A DNA stretch of 5,092 nucleotides, taken from positions 1 through 5,092 of the forward strand of contig JAGFXN010000134.1 in assembly GCA_017861215.1 (NCBI GenBank), given 5' to 3'. Each line of letters opens with the position of its first letter. The stretch's first letter is position 1. The notes beneath the pieces were generated by a model that saw only the letters and a program-made list of their open reading frames with translations, searched no databases and was not told the origin of the DNA. The position numbers were made by a program, and so were the translations under genes. The DNA comes from Deltaproteobacteria bacterium (GTDB lineage: Bacteria; Desulfobacterota; Desulfuromonadia; Geobacterales; DSM-12255). Positions 1 through 5,092 of this stretch are shown piece after piece.

Positions 1-568
1 ACTGGGCCTCGATCACCGGCACAACGCCAGGCAGAAACCCGTCAATCTGCCCGGAGGGGGTATCATACGGCGACGCATGCTTGATCAACCCCTCCCTCAC
101 TTCAAAAGAGAGGTTCAGTCCATTGAATCCTGCATAACGCTCTTCCAGTTCGTCAACCACCCGTAACGACTGACGGTTGTGTTCAAAGCCGCCATGATCC
201 TTCATCAGACGGTTCAACACCTCTTCGCCGGTATGGCCGAAGGGAGTATGGCCAAGATCATGCGCCAGGGCAAGTGCTTCCGTCAACTCTTCATTCAGGC
301 GGAGACGCCGGGCAACGGCCCTGCCGATCTGAGCAACTTCAAGAGAGTGGGTAAGCCTTGTCCGGTAATAATCACCCTCATGATTTACAAAGACCTGAGT
401 TTTGTATTCAAGCCGGCGAAAAGCGGCAGAGTGAATGATTCTGTCACGATCGCGTTCGAATGCCGGACGTTGATCGCGGAAAACCTCGCGATAACGTCTG
501 CCGAGAGACGCGCTGCTCTTTGCGGCGTAACCGGCAAGATCAGGCCTCTCAACTGATTCAAGTCTCAT
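1..568 (-). CDS. dgt: dGTPase-like deoxynucleoside triphosphate triphosphohydrolase, C-terminus outside window
   Basis: Enzymes of this HD-superfamily group cleave dNTPs to the deoxynucleoside plus triphosphate, which controls the cytoplasmic dNTP pool. The visible 189 residues begin MRLESVERPD and carry the family landmarks in order: the DRDRIIHSAAFRRLEYKTQV block at about 40-59, RTRLTHSLEVAQIGR at 69-83 with the first metal-binding His (H74), the HD pair H103-D104 in LAHDLGHTPFGHTGEE, and FEHNRQSLRVV at 128-138. The fourth metal ligand, an Asp, would lie just past the window edge. The start is the ATG at 566-568, preceded by a G-run (GGGGGT) about 6 nt upstream. The short N-terminus and motif spacing suit the compact dGTPase-like type rather than the roughly 500-residue E. 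coli Dgt. The gene diverges from the aldolase operon. Family is secure; substrate preference among dNTPs cannot be read from the sequence. Confidence 0.93.
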   Translation of the reverse strand, partial: MRLESVERPDLAGYAAKSSASLGRRYREVFRDQRPAFERDRDRIIHSAAFRRLEYKTQVFVNHEGDYYRTRLTHSLEVAQIGRAVARRLRLNEELTEALALAHDLGHTPFGHTGEEVLNRLMKDHGGFEHNRQSLRVVDELEERYAGFNGLNLSFEVREGLIKHASPYDTPSGQIDGFLPGVVPVIEAQ

Positions 569-589
569 GCTGCACCCCCGTATTCTGTT

Positions 590-617
590 AACATACCTCC
601 GGCTGGCAAACTGTCAA
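590..617 (-). promoter_or_regulatory. Candidate sigma70 promoter for the dGTPase gene
   Basis: On the minus strand a perfect -35 box TTGACA (612-617) is followed after 16 nt by TATGTT (590-595), which matches 4 of 6 bases of the -10 consensus. Transcription would start near 583, giving a very short leader of about 15 nt that still holds the G-rich ribosome-binding stretch at 574-579. This is a consensus match only. Confidence 0.5.
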
Positions 618-631
618 TCAGAAATGTTTTC

Positions 632-660
632 TTGACGCTCCCCGAGGGTCATGATAAAGA
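632..660 (+). promoter_or_regulatory. Candidate promoter for the aldolase-rsmD-coaD-aminotransferase operon
   Basis: TTGACG at 632-637 matches 5 of 6 bases of the -35 consensus. The -10 is less clear: GATAAA at 653-658 is the better match but has a short 15-nt spacer, while TAAAGA at 655-660 has a 17-nt spacer but a poor match. It lies 40-70 bp before the ATG at 700 and is the only promoter-like element on this strand in the gap. No operator or riboswitch-like structure is evident in the leader. Confidence 0.4.
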
Positions 661-699
661 ATTAACGCTTTCAAAAACGCCGATATTACGGACAGTAAG

Positions 700-1785
700 A
701 TGCCTGGCTCCATTTTCGCACCCCATATTCCCGAACAGATCAGAAACCTTCTCGGCACCGCATCAAAAGTCTGCGTTGTCCATGGCAGCACTATCTACAA
801 CAACCTTGCCGACACACCCTTCATCATCATGGGCTGCAATACCCGGATAAAACATGTCATCCCGGGCATCATGCGTGCCGCAGAAGAACTGGATGCCCTG
901 ATCGCCTTTGAACTGACGGCGACTGAAGGGGGTATTGACGGTGGCTATACCGGCCAGACGCCCGACCAGTTTGTCAGGACGTTGACGGCATATGCCGAAG
1001 CCTGCCATTTTACGAAACCCTTCATCATTCACGCTGATCACATCACCGTAAAAAACGGTTCGGATGAAGAGATCAAGGCTGCCAGAGAACTTATCCGCGC
1101 CCAGCTTGCCGCCGGGTACAGCTCATTTGCCCTTGACGCTTCTTTCTCCCCGATTGCCGAGAACATCAGCATCCTGTCCCGCATCGTGCCTGATCTTGCG
1201 GCACACGGGGTCGGCATAGAGGTTGAGCTTGGCGAGGTGACCCCGGTGAACCGGGATTCAAACCTGACGACCGTAGCCGACGTCGAAGAGTTTTTGAGCG
1301 GTCTCGCCCAATGCGGCATCCAACCGCAACTGCTGGCAATTGACAACGGCAGCAAGAGCGGCAACTATCTTGATGGTCAGCACGTAAGCATCGATCTGCA
1401 GCGAACCGGTGAAATTTTTGCCGCGGCCCGAAATTTCGGGGTTTCTGGCCTTGTCCAGCACGGCATAACCGGCACCCCTCTCAGAATTGTCGGCAAGCTT
1501 GCCGAATACGGTATCAGAAAAGGGAATATCGGCACACTCTGGCAGAATGTTGCCCATGCCGGCCTGCCCCCCGAACTGGTTGACGAAATGAGAGACTGGG
1601 CACGGGAGCAGAAACGGGATATCAAGTATGCAACTGCCGTTTTCGCGGAGAGGATAAACACCATCGACGCTGCAGATGTCAAACTTATTGCCGACCTTGC
1701 CTATCGTGAAGCGAAAGAATTCATCACCGCATTTCAAGCAAAAGGGAGCGTTGCCAGACTGGCGGCAGCGCTCAAAGCCGGGTGA
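700..1785 (+). CDS. Divergent class II fructose-bisphosphate aldolase-like protein
   Basis: This 361-residue soluble protein looks like a class II (metal-dependent) ketose-bisphosphate aldolase with a TIM-barrel fold. Classical members split fructose 1,6-bisphosphate into DHAP and glyceraldehyde 3-phosphate. Visible landmarks are IIHADH at 109-114 (catalytic Asp D113, metal His H114), GIEVELGEV at 172-180 (conserved Glu), AIDNGSKSGNY at 213-223 and VQHGITGTP at 252-260 (metal His H254). Two departures stand out: S220 occupies the place of the metal His in the usual GTxHGxY motif, and the usual GGxED loop after the ELG motif reads TPVNR. The sugar-phosphate specificity and even aldolase activity are therefore uncertain. 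The ATG at 700 has only a weak Shine-Dalgarno; an in-frame stop at 655-657 limits any upstream extension. It is the first gene of the plus-strand operon, and its stop codon overlaps the rsmD start. An fba-type annotation is likely but not proven. Confidence 0.8.
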   Translation: MPGSIFAPHIPEQIRNLLGTASKVCVVHGSTIYNNLADTPFIIMGCNTRIKHVIPGIMRAAEELDALIAFELTATEGGIDGGYTGQTPDQFVRTLTAYAEACHFTKPFIIHADHITVKNGSDEEIKAARELIRAQLAAGYSSFALDASFSPIAENISILSRIVPDLAAHGVGIEVELGEVTPVNRDSNLTTVADVEEFLSGLAQCGIQPQLLAIDNGSKSGNYLDGQHVSIDLQRTGEIFAAARNFGVSGLVQHGITGTPLRIVGKLAEYGIRKGNIGTLWQNVAHAGLPPELVDEMRDWAREQKRDIKYATAVFAERINTIDAADVKLIADLAYREAKEFITAFQAKGSVARLAAALKAG

Positions 1786-2336
1786 GAGTAATCGCCGGCT
1801 CTGCCCGCGGCAGAACCCTTCTGTCTCCGGCCGGCAACAGGATCAGACCTACGGCAGACCGGGTAAAGGAGGCGCTGTTCAGCTCTCTTGGCAGCAGATT
1901 CGGCGCTTTGAACGGCCTGGCGGTTCTTGATCTGTTTGCCGGATCGGGCGCACTCGGCATCGAAGCCTTGAGCAGGGGAGCGGCATCCGCCCTTTTTGTA
2001 GACAACCATCCGGATTCTCTGCAACTGGTACGCAAGAATCTGGAGCTGACCGGCCTGGCAAAGTCGGCAGAAATTCTCCGTCTGGATGTTCTGCGGGCGC
2101 TGACAGTTCTGCAGGCGGGCGACAAGCGTTTCGACATTATTTTTGCTGATCCGCCCTATGCCGATCAAGAGCTTGCAGGGCAGATACTGCTTGCCGCCGG
2201 TTCAGTTACCACTGCTGACGGCATCATCGTCCTGGAAACTGACAGGAAAGCTGACCTGCTGCCGCACAATCTCATGCTTCTCAGCAAAAGAATCTACGGC
2301 GACACTGCTGTCTGGCTATTCACGGCAAGTGCCTGA
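1782..2336 (+). CDS. rsmD: 16S rRNA (guanine(966)-N2)-methyltransferase RsmD
   Basis: RsmD methylates N2 of G966 in 16S rRNA during 30S assembly, using S-adenosylmethionine. The 184-residue protein is full length for the family. It shows the characteristic N-terminus MRVIAGSARGR, then RPTADRVKEALFSSL at 22-36, the SAM-binding motif I DLFAGSGALGIEALSRGA at 50-67, an acidic residue closing the second strand (D74), and the N2-methyltransferase signature FADPPY at 121-126. The start is GTG, chosen because MRVIAG is the conserved beginning and because GTGA (1782-1785) overlaps the aldolase stop codon. No clear Shine-Dalgarno precedes it, so translation probably depends on coupling to the upstream gene. 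It is followed after 54 bp by coaD; rsmD-coaD pairs are common in bacteria, which supports both calls. Confidence 0.95.
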   Translation: MRVIAGSARGRTLLSPAGNRIRPTADRVKEALFSSLGSRFGALNGLAVLDLFAGSGALGIEALSRGAASALFVDNHPDSLQLVRKNLELTGLAKSAEILRLDVLRALTVLQAGDKRFDIIFADPPYADQELAGQILLAAGSVTTADGIIVLETDRKADLLPHNLMLLSKRIYGDTAVWLFTASA

Positions 2337-2353
2337 TGCAGCAGATGTACCGT

Positions 2354-2377
2354 AACCTTAACCTCGACCTTGACCTG
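2354..2377 (+). repeat. Four tandem degenerate hexamers upstream of coaD
   Basis: Four adjacent 6-bp units read AACCTT, AACCTC, GACCTT and GACCTG, consensus RACCTN, filling most of the 54-bp gap between rsmD and coaD. The tract ends 13 bp before the coaD ATG. It has no dyad symmetry. It could be a chance low-complexity tract, a slipped-strand product or a binding array; the sequence alone does not decide. Confidence 0.55.
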
Positions 2378-2390
2378 CCGTGAGGCCCCC

Positions 2391-2873
2391 ATGCCACGTA
2401 AAATTGCTGTCTATCCAGGCTCCTTCGACCCGATAACCTACGGGCATCTTGACATCATCAACCGCGCCCTGCGGATATTTGACAGAATCGTTGTCGCCGT
2501 TGCCGGCAACAGCTCAAAAAACGCGCTGTTTCCCATTGATGAGCGCATCGCTCTCATCCGTGAAGTTCTGGCCGGCAATGACCGGGTGAAAGTTGACACC
2601 TTTGACGGTCTTCTGGTAGATTATGTACTTTCACAGGAATCAACCGTAATTATCAGGGGATTGCGGGCGGTCTCCGACTTTGAATATGAATTTCAGCTCG
2701 CCCAGATCAACAGGGGCATCACCCTTGAGGTGGAGACCCTCTTCATGATGACTTCGGTACCGTACAGTTACCTCTCATCATCCGTCGTCAAAGAGATCAG
2801 CTCACTGAAAGGTCCGGTTGACAACCTTGTTCCGCCACTGGTAAAAAAAGCACTTGAAGCGAAGTTTTCATAA
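2391..2873 (+). CDS. coaD: Phosphopantetheine adenylyltransferase (CoA biosynthesis)
   Basis: CoaD transfers AMP from ATP to 4'-phosphopantetheine, giving dephospho-CoA and pyrophosphate, the penultimate step of CoA synthesis; the family enzyme is a cytoplasmic hexamer. The 160-residue protein has the usual length. It carries the nucleotidyltransferase motif PGSFDPITYGH at 9-19 with the T/HxxH-type ATP-binding site (T16, H19), the IIRGLR block at 87-92, the acidic FEYEFQLAQINR stretch at 97-108, and the C-terminal ATP-binding YLSSSVVKE segment at 127-135. The start is the ATG at 2391, with TGAGG five bases upstream. A TTG at 2370 would add seven residues but lies inside the hexamer repeat and lacks a good ribosome-binding site. 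It is the third gene of the operon. No missing residues were noticed. Confidence 0.96.
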   Translation: MPRKIAVYPGSFDPITYGHLDIINRALRIFDRIVVAVAGNSSKNALFPIDERIALIREVLAGNDRVKVDTFDGLLVDYVLSQESTVIIRGLRAVSDFEYEFQLAQINRGITLEVETLFMMTSVPYSYLSSSVVKEISSLKGPVDNLVPPLVKKALEAKFS

Positions 2874-2893
2874 TCACCTCACAGTAGAGACGC

Positions 2894-2900
2894 AAGGAGA
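2894..2900 (+). promoter_or_regulatory. Strong ribosome-binding site of the aminotransferase gene
   Basis: AAGGAGA ends five bases before the ATG at 2906. It is the best Shine-Dalgarno among the four operon genes and fixes the start. The 32-bp gap after coaD contains neither a terminator nor a convincing promoter, which favours read-through from coaD. Confidence 0.75.
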
Positions 2901-2905
2901 AAGCA

Positions 2906-4210
2906 ATGAACCCATTAGCTGTTGAATTGAATGACCTTCTCACCCAGCACAACCCGCATGTATTGGAGATGCTCTCCGATCTCGGCAAAAACCTCTTTTT
3001 CCCCAAAGGGATACTGACCCAGTCGGCAGAAGCAAAAGAGAAGGCACACAAGTTCAATGCCACCATCGGTATTGCCACCGAAAACGGCGGTCCGATGTTC
3101 CTGCAGTGCATCCAGGACAAGTTGTCCGCTTTCGATCCGAAGGATATCTATCCCTACGCCCCGCCTGCCGGCAAACCGGAACTGCGCGCCCTCTGGCGGG
3201 AAAAGATGCTGCGGGAGAACCCCAGCCAGCGGGGCAAGCACTTCAGCAACCCGATTGTCACCAATGCCCTTACCCACGGCCTCTCCATCGTTGCCGACAT
3301 GTTCATCGACAAGGGGGACCATTTGATCCTGCCCGACATGCTCTGGGGGAACTATAACCTGACCTTCGGTACCTGCTCCGGCGCCATTCTCAAGAAGTTT
3401 CCGACCTTCACCGCCACCGGCGGCTTCGACATCGATGCTTTCAAGGCTGAATTGAAAAACAGTGCCGAAGAAAAAGGCAAGGCAGTAGTGCTGCTCAACT
3501 TCCCCAACAACCCCAGCGGCTACACCCCGACCGTTGCCGAAGGCGATGCCCTGGTGGCGGCCATTCAAGAGGTGGCCGAGGCTGGCTGCAATATCGTCGC
3601 TATCACCGACGACGCCTATTTCGGTCTCTTCTATGAAGACAGCCTCAAAGAATCCCTGTTCGGCAAACTCGCCAACCTCCATCCCCGCATCCTGGCGATC
3701 AAGCTCGACGGCGCCACCAAGGAGGAATTCGTCTGGGGCTTCCGTACCGGCTTCATCACCTTTGCCGACGGTAACAGCTACGAAAACAGTCCGGTCATGA
3801 CCGCTCTTGAGAAAAAAGCCATGGGCATCATCCGCGCCCGCATCTCCAACTGTCCGCACCCTTCCCAGACGTTCGCCATAGAGGCGTTGCGTTCACCGAA
3901 ATTCCTCGAGCAGAAGGATGAGAAACTGCAGGTGCTGAAGGGCCGCGCCCTCAAGACCAAGGAAGTTCTTAACAGCGGCAAGTACGATAAAGCCTGGGTT
4001 TACTACCCGTTCAACTCCGGCTACTTCATGTGCCTGAAGCTCAAAACAGTGGATGCCGAAAAACTACGCATCCATCTTCTCGACAAGTATGGTGTCGGCG
4101 GCATCTCCATCGGCAAGACCGACCTGCGTATTGCCTTCTCCTGCATTGATGAAAAGGATATCCCCGAACTCTTCGATATCATCTACCAGGCGGTTCAGGA
4201 TCTGACCTGA
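2906..4210 (+). CDS. Fold-type-I PLP-dependent class I/II aminotransferase (aspartate aminotransferase-like)
   Basis: This 434-residue cytoplasmic enzyme should transfer an amino group between an amino acid and a 2-oxo acid through pyridoxal phosphate. Residues that line up with aspartate aminotransferase are Y84 in YPYAPPAGKPELR, N202 in FPNNPSG, D235/A237/Y238 in ITDDAYFG, the Schiff-base lysine K272 in DGATKEEFVWGFR, R280 eight residues later, and the C-terminal carboxylate-binding arginine R408 in TDLRIAF. A carboxylate-binding arginine fits an amino-acid substrate. The lysine context is GATK rather than the usual SxSK, and the chain is longer than typical 390-400-residue enzymes, so it belongs to an outlying subgroup. 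Third-codon positions are strongly G/C, more so than in rsmD, suggesting high expression. Last gene of the operon, followed by a terminator. Substrate (Asp, Ala, branched or aromatic) is not determined, hence no gene symbol. Confidence 0.88.
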   Translation: MNPLAVELNDLLTQHNPHVLEMLSDLGKNLFFPKGILTQSAEAKEKAHKFNATIGIATENGGPMFLQCIQDKLSAFDPKDIYPYAPPAGKPELRALWREKMLRENPSQRGKHFSNPIVTNALTHGLSIVADMFIDKGDHLILPDMLWGNYNLTFGTCSGAILKKFPTFTATGGFDIDAFKAELKNSAEEKGKAVVLLNFPNNPSGYTPTVAEGDALVAAIQEVAEAGCNIVAITDDAYFGLFYEDSLKESLFGKLANLHPRILAIKLDGATKEEFVWGFRTGFITFADGNSYENSPVMTALEKKAMGIIRARISNCPHPSQTFAIEALRSPKFLEQKDEKLQVLKGRALKTKEVLNSGKYDKAWVYYPFNSGYFMCLKLKTVDAEKLRIHLLDKYGVGGISIGKTDLRIAFSCIDEKDIPELFDIIYQAVQDLT

Positions 4211-4211
4211 C

Positions 4212-4229
4212 AAGCAGGAGACGCTGCTT
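4212..4229 (+). other. Small inverted repeat just after the aminotransferase stop
   Basis: AAGCAG (4212-4217) and CTGCTT (4224-4229) form a perfect 6-bp stem with a 6-nt loop, one base after the stop codon. No T-tract follows, so it is not a terminator by itself; it might protect the mRNA 3' end or be chance. Confidence 0.35.
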
Positions 4230-4264
4230 ATTGAAACAACCATACAAATTAATTGCTGCGACCA

Positions 4265-4294
4265 GGCGGGTGACTTTCACCCGCCCTTTTCTTT
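4265..4294 (+). terminator. Rho-independent terminator of the plus-strand operon
   Basis: GGCGGGTGA (4265-4273) pairs perfectly with TCACCCGCC (4277-4285), giving a 9-bp GC-rich stem with a 3-nt loop, followed by CTTTTCTTT. It works in the plus direction: on the minus strand the stem is followed by TGGTCGC with no T-run. The right arm also encodes the last two codons and the stop of the convergent SRPBCC gene. Confidence 0.88.
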
Positions 4295-4756
4295 GCCATC
4301 CTGCCCCAACAGCAGCGCCCGCACCCTTTCCTGCCGGTACTTGAAAATCCTCTCCAGCTGGGCGCGTACCAGTGGATAGGCAAGTTCCCCCATAGGAGCG
4401 GCAGGCAGCCTGTAGAGCACCTCATCTTCAATAATGGTCGAGCCGGCCGCGCCGTCGCGGAAGGAATGGCGGTGAATCCAGGTCTGATAGGGGCCCTCCA
4501 GCTGTTCATCGACAAACAGATGAGGCGGATTCCACACCGTGATACAGGTTTTCCAACGGAAAGAGACGCCAAACAGCTGCAGCCGGTACTCTATTTCTGC
4601 CCCTGCTTTCATTGCTATGGGGAGCGGGGTGAGAATGCAAAACTTCAGCTCCGGAGGAGTAAGCCGTTCCAGATTGGCGGCATCAGAGAAAAGACTGAAA
4701 ACCTCCTGCCTCGGCAGGGGAAGCTGCATGGTATAGTGCAGGGTGTGATCAACCAT
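4277..4756 (-). CDS. SRPBCC (START-like) family protein, cyclase/dehydrase-type
   Basis: This 159-residue protein matches the bacterial SRPBCC / ligand-binding group whose fold makes a deep hydrophobic pocket. Recognisable features are the EVFSLFSDAANLERLTPPEL stretch at 18-37, a glycine-led strand with AGAEIEYRL at 51-59, FRWKTCITVWNPPHLFVDEQ at 66-85, the GPYQTWIHRHSF block at 88-99, the EDEVLYRLP strand at 110-118 and a C-terminal helix with IFKYRQERV at 137-145. No signal peptide or membrane segment is seen. The ATG at 4754-4756 is chosen because an in-frame TGA lies four codons upstream; the ribosome-binding site is weak, and a GGAGG lies 16 nt away, too far to be typical. The protein ends in Gly-Gly inside the terminator of the facing operon. 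Family is fairly sure; ligand and role are unknown. Confidence 0.85.
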   Translation of the reverse strand: MVDHTLHYTMQLPLPRQEVFSLFSDAANLERLTPPELKFCILTPLPIAMKAGAEIEYRLQLFGVSFRWKTCITVWNPPHLFVDEQLEGPYQTWIHRHSFRDGAAGSTIIEDEVLYRLPAAPMGELAYPLVRAQLERIFKYRQERVRALLLGQDGKEKGG

Positions 4757-4879
4757 GATTCTTTGCGGTCACCCTCCATAGACGACAACAGGTACTTGCC
4801 GACAGGCGTCGCGAGAATGCTACGCATCTTCTGTGGAAGATTCTGCCGGGCAAACAATACTGCTTGCTGTACGTATGGG

Positions 4880-4909
4880 AATAAGCCTCATCCGCTACCT
4901 GTTTGTCAA
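4880..4909 (-). promoter_or_regulatory. Weak candidate promoter for the SRPBCC gene
   Basis: On the minus strand a perfect TTGACA (4904-4909) is followed after 18 nt by CTTATT (4880-4885), a poor -10 match (3 of 6). If used, the mRNA would carry a leader of roughly 120 nt that contains the small hairpin at 4826-4841. Confidence 0.25.
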
Positions 4910-4962
4910 GTGATGAATGACGCGCATGAAGCCTGTTCAACGGCTCATTTTCATTTAAGCTT

Positions 4963-4990
4963 TTGCAATCGGCGGCAGACATGGCATAAT
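4963..4990 (+). promoter_or_regulatory. Candidate sigma70 promoter for the nitroreductase gene
   Basis: TTGCAA (4963-4968, 4 of 6) and CATAAT (4985-4990, 5 of 6) are separated by 16 nt. Transcription would start near 4997, leaving a leader of about 30 nt that contains the AAGGAG ribosome-binding site. An AT-rich tract (4947-4966) overlaps and precedes the -35 box and could serve as an UP-like element. Confidence 0.55.
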
Positions 4991-5025
4991 CGAATCATAA
5001 TTTCAACCAGACAAGGAGCCTGCCT

Positions 5026-5092
5026 GTGGATACCATTGAAGCCATACAAACCAGAAGAAGTGTGCGCAAATTCGCCGCCACGGCTGTCGAAC
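5026..5092 (+). CDS. Nitroreductase-family FMN protein, N-terminal fragment
   Basis: Only the first 22 residues are inside the window: MDTIEAIQTRRSVRKFAATA and two more. The pattern, a short helix followed by RRSVRKF, is the hallmark N-terminus of nitroreductase-fold flavoproteins, in which R10, S12 and R14 contact the FMN phosphate. These enzymes use NAD(P)H to reduce nitro compounds, quinones, flavins or other substrates, usually as cytoplasmic dimers. The start is GTG at 5026, with AAGGAG at 5013-5018 seven bases upstream and a promoter further back. The product could equally be a nitroreductase-fold enzyme with another role; nothing further can be said without the rest of the gene. Confidence 0.8.
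   Translation, partial: MDTIEAIQTRRSVRKFAATAVE

Larger units (their letters stand above)
4757..5025. other. Divergent intergenic region between the SRPBCC and nitroreductase genes
   Basis: This 269-bp stretch has no convincing gene. It holds a clear promoter and ribosome-binding site for the rightward nitroreductase gene, a TTGACA box facing the SRPBCC gene, and a perfect small hairpin: ATCTTC (4826-4831), TGTG loop, GAAGAT (4836-4841). Two minus-strand reading frames cross it (77 codons from 4982; a TTG-started one from 4857). Neither has a ribosome-binding site, and the first lacks the G/C-rich third positions of the neighbouring genes. Confidence 0.6.

Noticed and set aside
179..556. 125-codon plus-strand frame
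   Set aside because: It is antisense to the well-supported dGTPase gene, and its product shows no family motif.
632..850. 72-codon plus-strand frame overlapping the aldolase start
   Set aside because: It begins with a TTG inside the promoter -35 box and runs out of frame into the aldolase-like gene; no ribosome-binding site.
1258..1737. 159-codon minus-strand frame
   Set aside because: It is antisense to the aldolase-like gene, with no ribosome-binding site or motif.
1734..2168. 144-codon minus-strand frame across the aldolase/rsmD junction
   Set aside because: Both plus-strand genes here carry clear family motifs; the Arg/Gln/Ala-rich antisense product does not.
2370..2390. TTG upstream start for coaD adding seven residues
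   Set aside because: It lies within the hexamer repeat and lacks a Shine-Dalgarno. The ATG at 2391 has TGAGG at good spacing and gives the normal family length.
2915..3859. 314-codon open frame on the minus strand
   Set aside because: It lies wholly antisense to the aminotransferase gene, whose G/C-rich third positions remove stop codons from the opposite strand. The Gly/Val/Glu-rich product has no recognisable motif.
4645..4857. 70-codon minus-strand frame starting with TTG
   Set aside because: Its 3' half is an out-of-frame reading of the SRPBCC gene; the 5' part has no ribosome-binding site and no recognised motif.
1..5092. Mobile elements, CRISPR arrays, tRNA/rRNA genes, defence or toxin-antitoxin genes
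   Set aside because: Looked for on both strands. No regularly spaced long repeats, terminal inverted repeats, target duplications, transposase motifs or conserved RNA segments were seen.

Overview
The window reads as an ordinary chromosomal housekeeping region. It most resembles a deltaproteobacterium of the Geobacter / Desulfuromonadales type. That assignment rests on remembered similarity: an aldolase-like protein, RsmD, CoaD and a class I/II aminotransferase in a row, moderately GC-rich DNA, and a dGTPase of the short type. No search was run. I see no transposase, integrase, phage gene, CRISPR array, rRNA or tRNA.

Layout. (1) 1-568, minus strand: the N-terminal 189 residues of a dNTP triphosphohydrolase (HD superfamily), cut off by the window start. 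(2) 569-699: a short divergent control region with two outward-facing sigma70-like promoters whose -35 boxes lie only 14 bp apart. (3) 700-4210, plus strand: a probable four-gene operon. It holds a divergent class II fructose-bisphosphate aldolase-like protein, rsmD (overlapping it by 4 bp), coaD, and a 434-residue fold-type-I PLP aminotransferase. No terminator is visible between these genes, and a strong stem-loop with a T-tract follows the last one. (4) 4277-4756, minus strand: a small SRPBCC (START-like) protein convergent with the operon; its stop codon sits inside the operon terminator. (5) 4757-5025: a divergent intergenic region with a good promoter for the next gene. (6) 5026-5092, plus strand: the first 22 codons of a nitroreductase-family FMN protein, cut off by the window end.

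Together the genes cover nucleotide-pool control (dGTPase), central carbon metabolism (aldolase-like), ribosome maturation (16S rRNA m2G966), CoA synthesis (phosphopantetheine adenylyltransferase) and amino-acid metabolism (aminotransferase). They look like a co-expressed growth cluster rather than one pathway. I found no evidence of a new multi-gene system. The most interesting point is that the aldolase-like protein keeps the HxDH motif and a second active-site His, but has Ser where family members carry the third zinc-binding His, and also lacks the usual GGxED loop.
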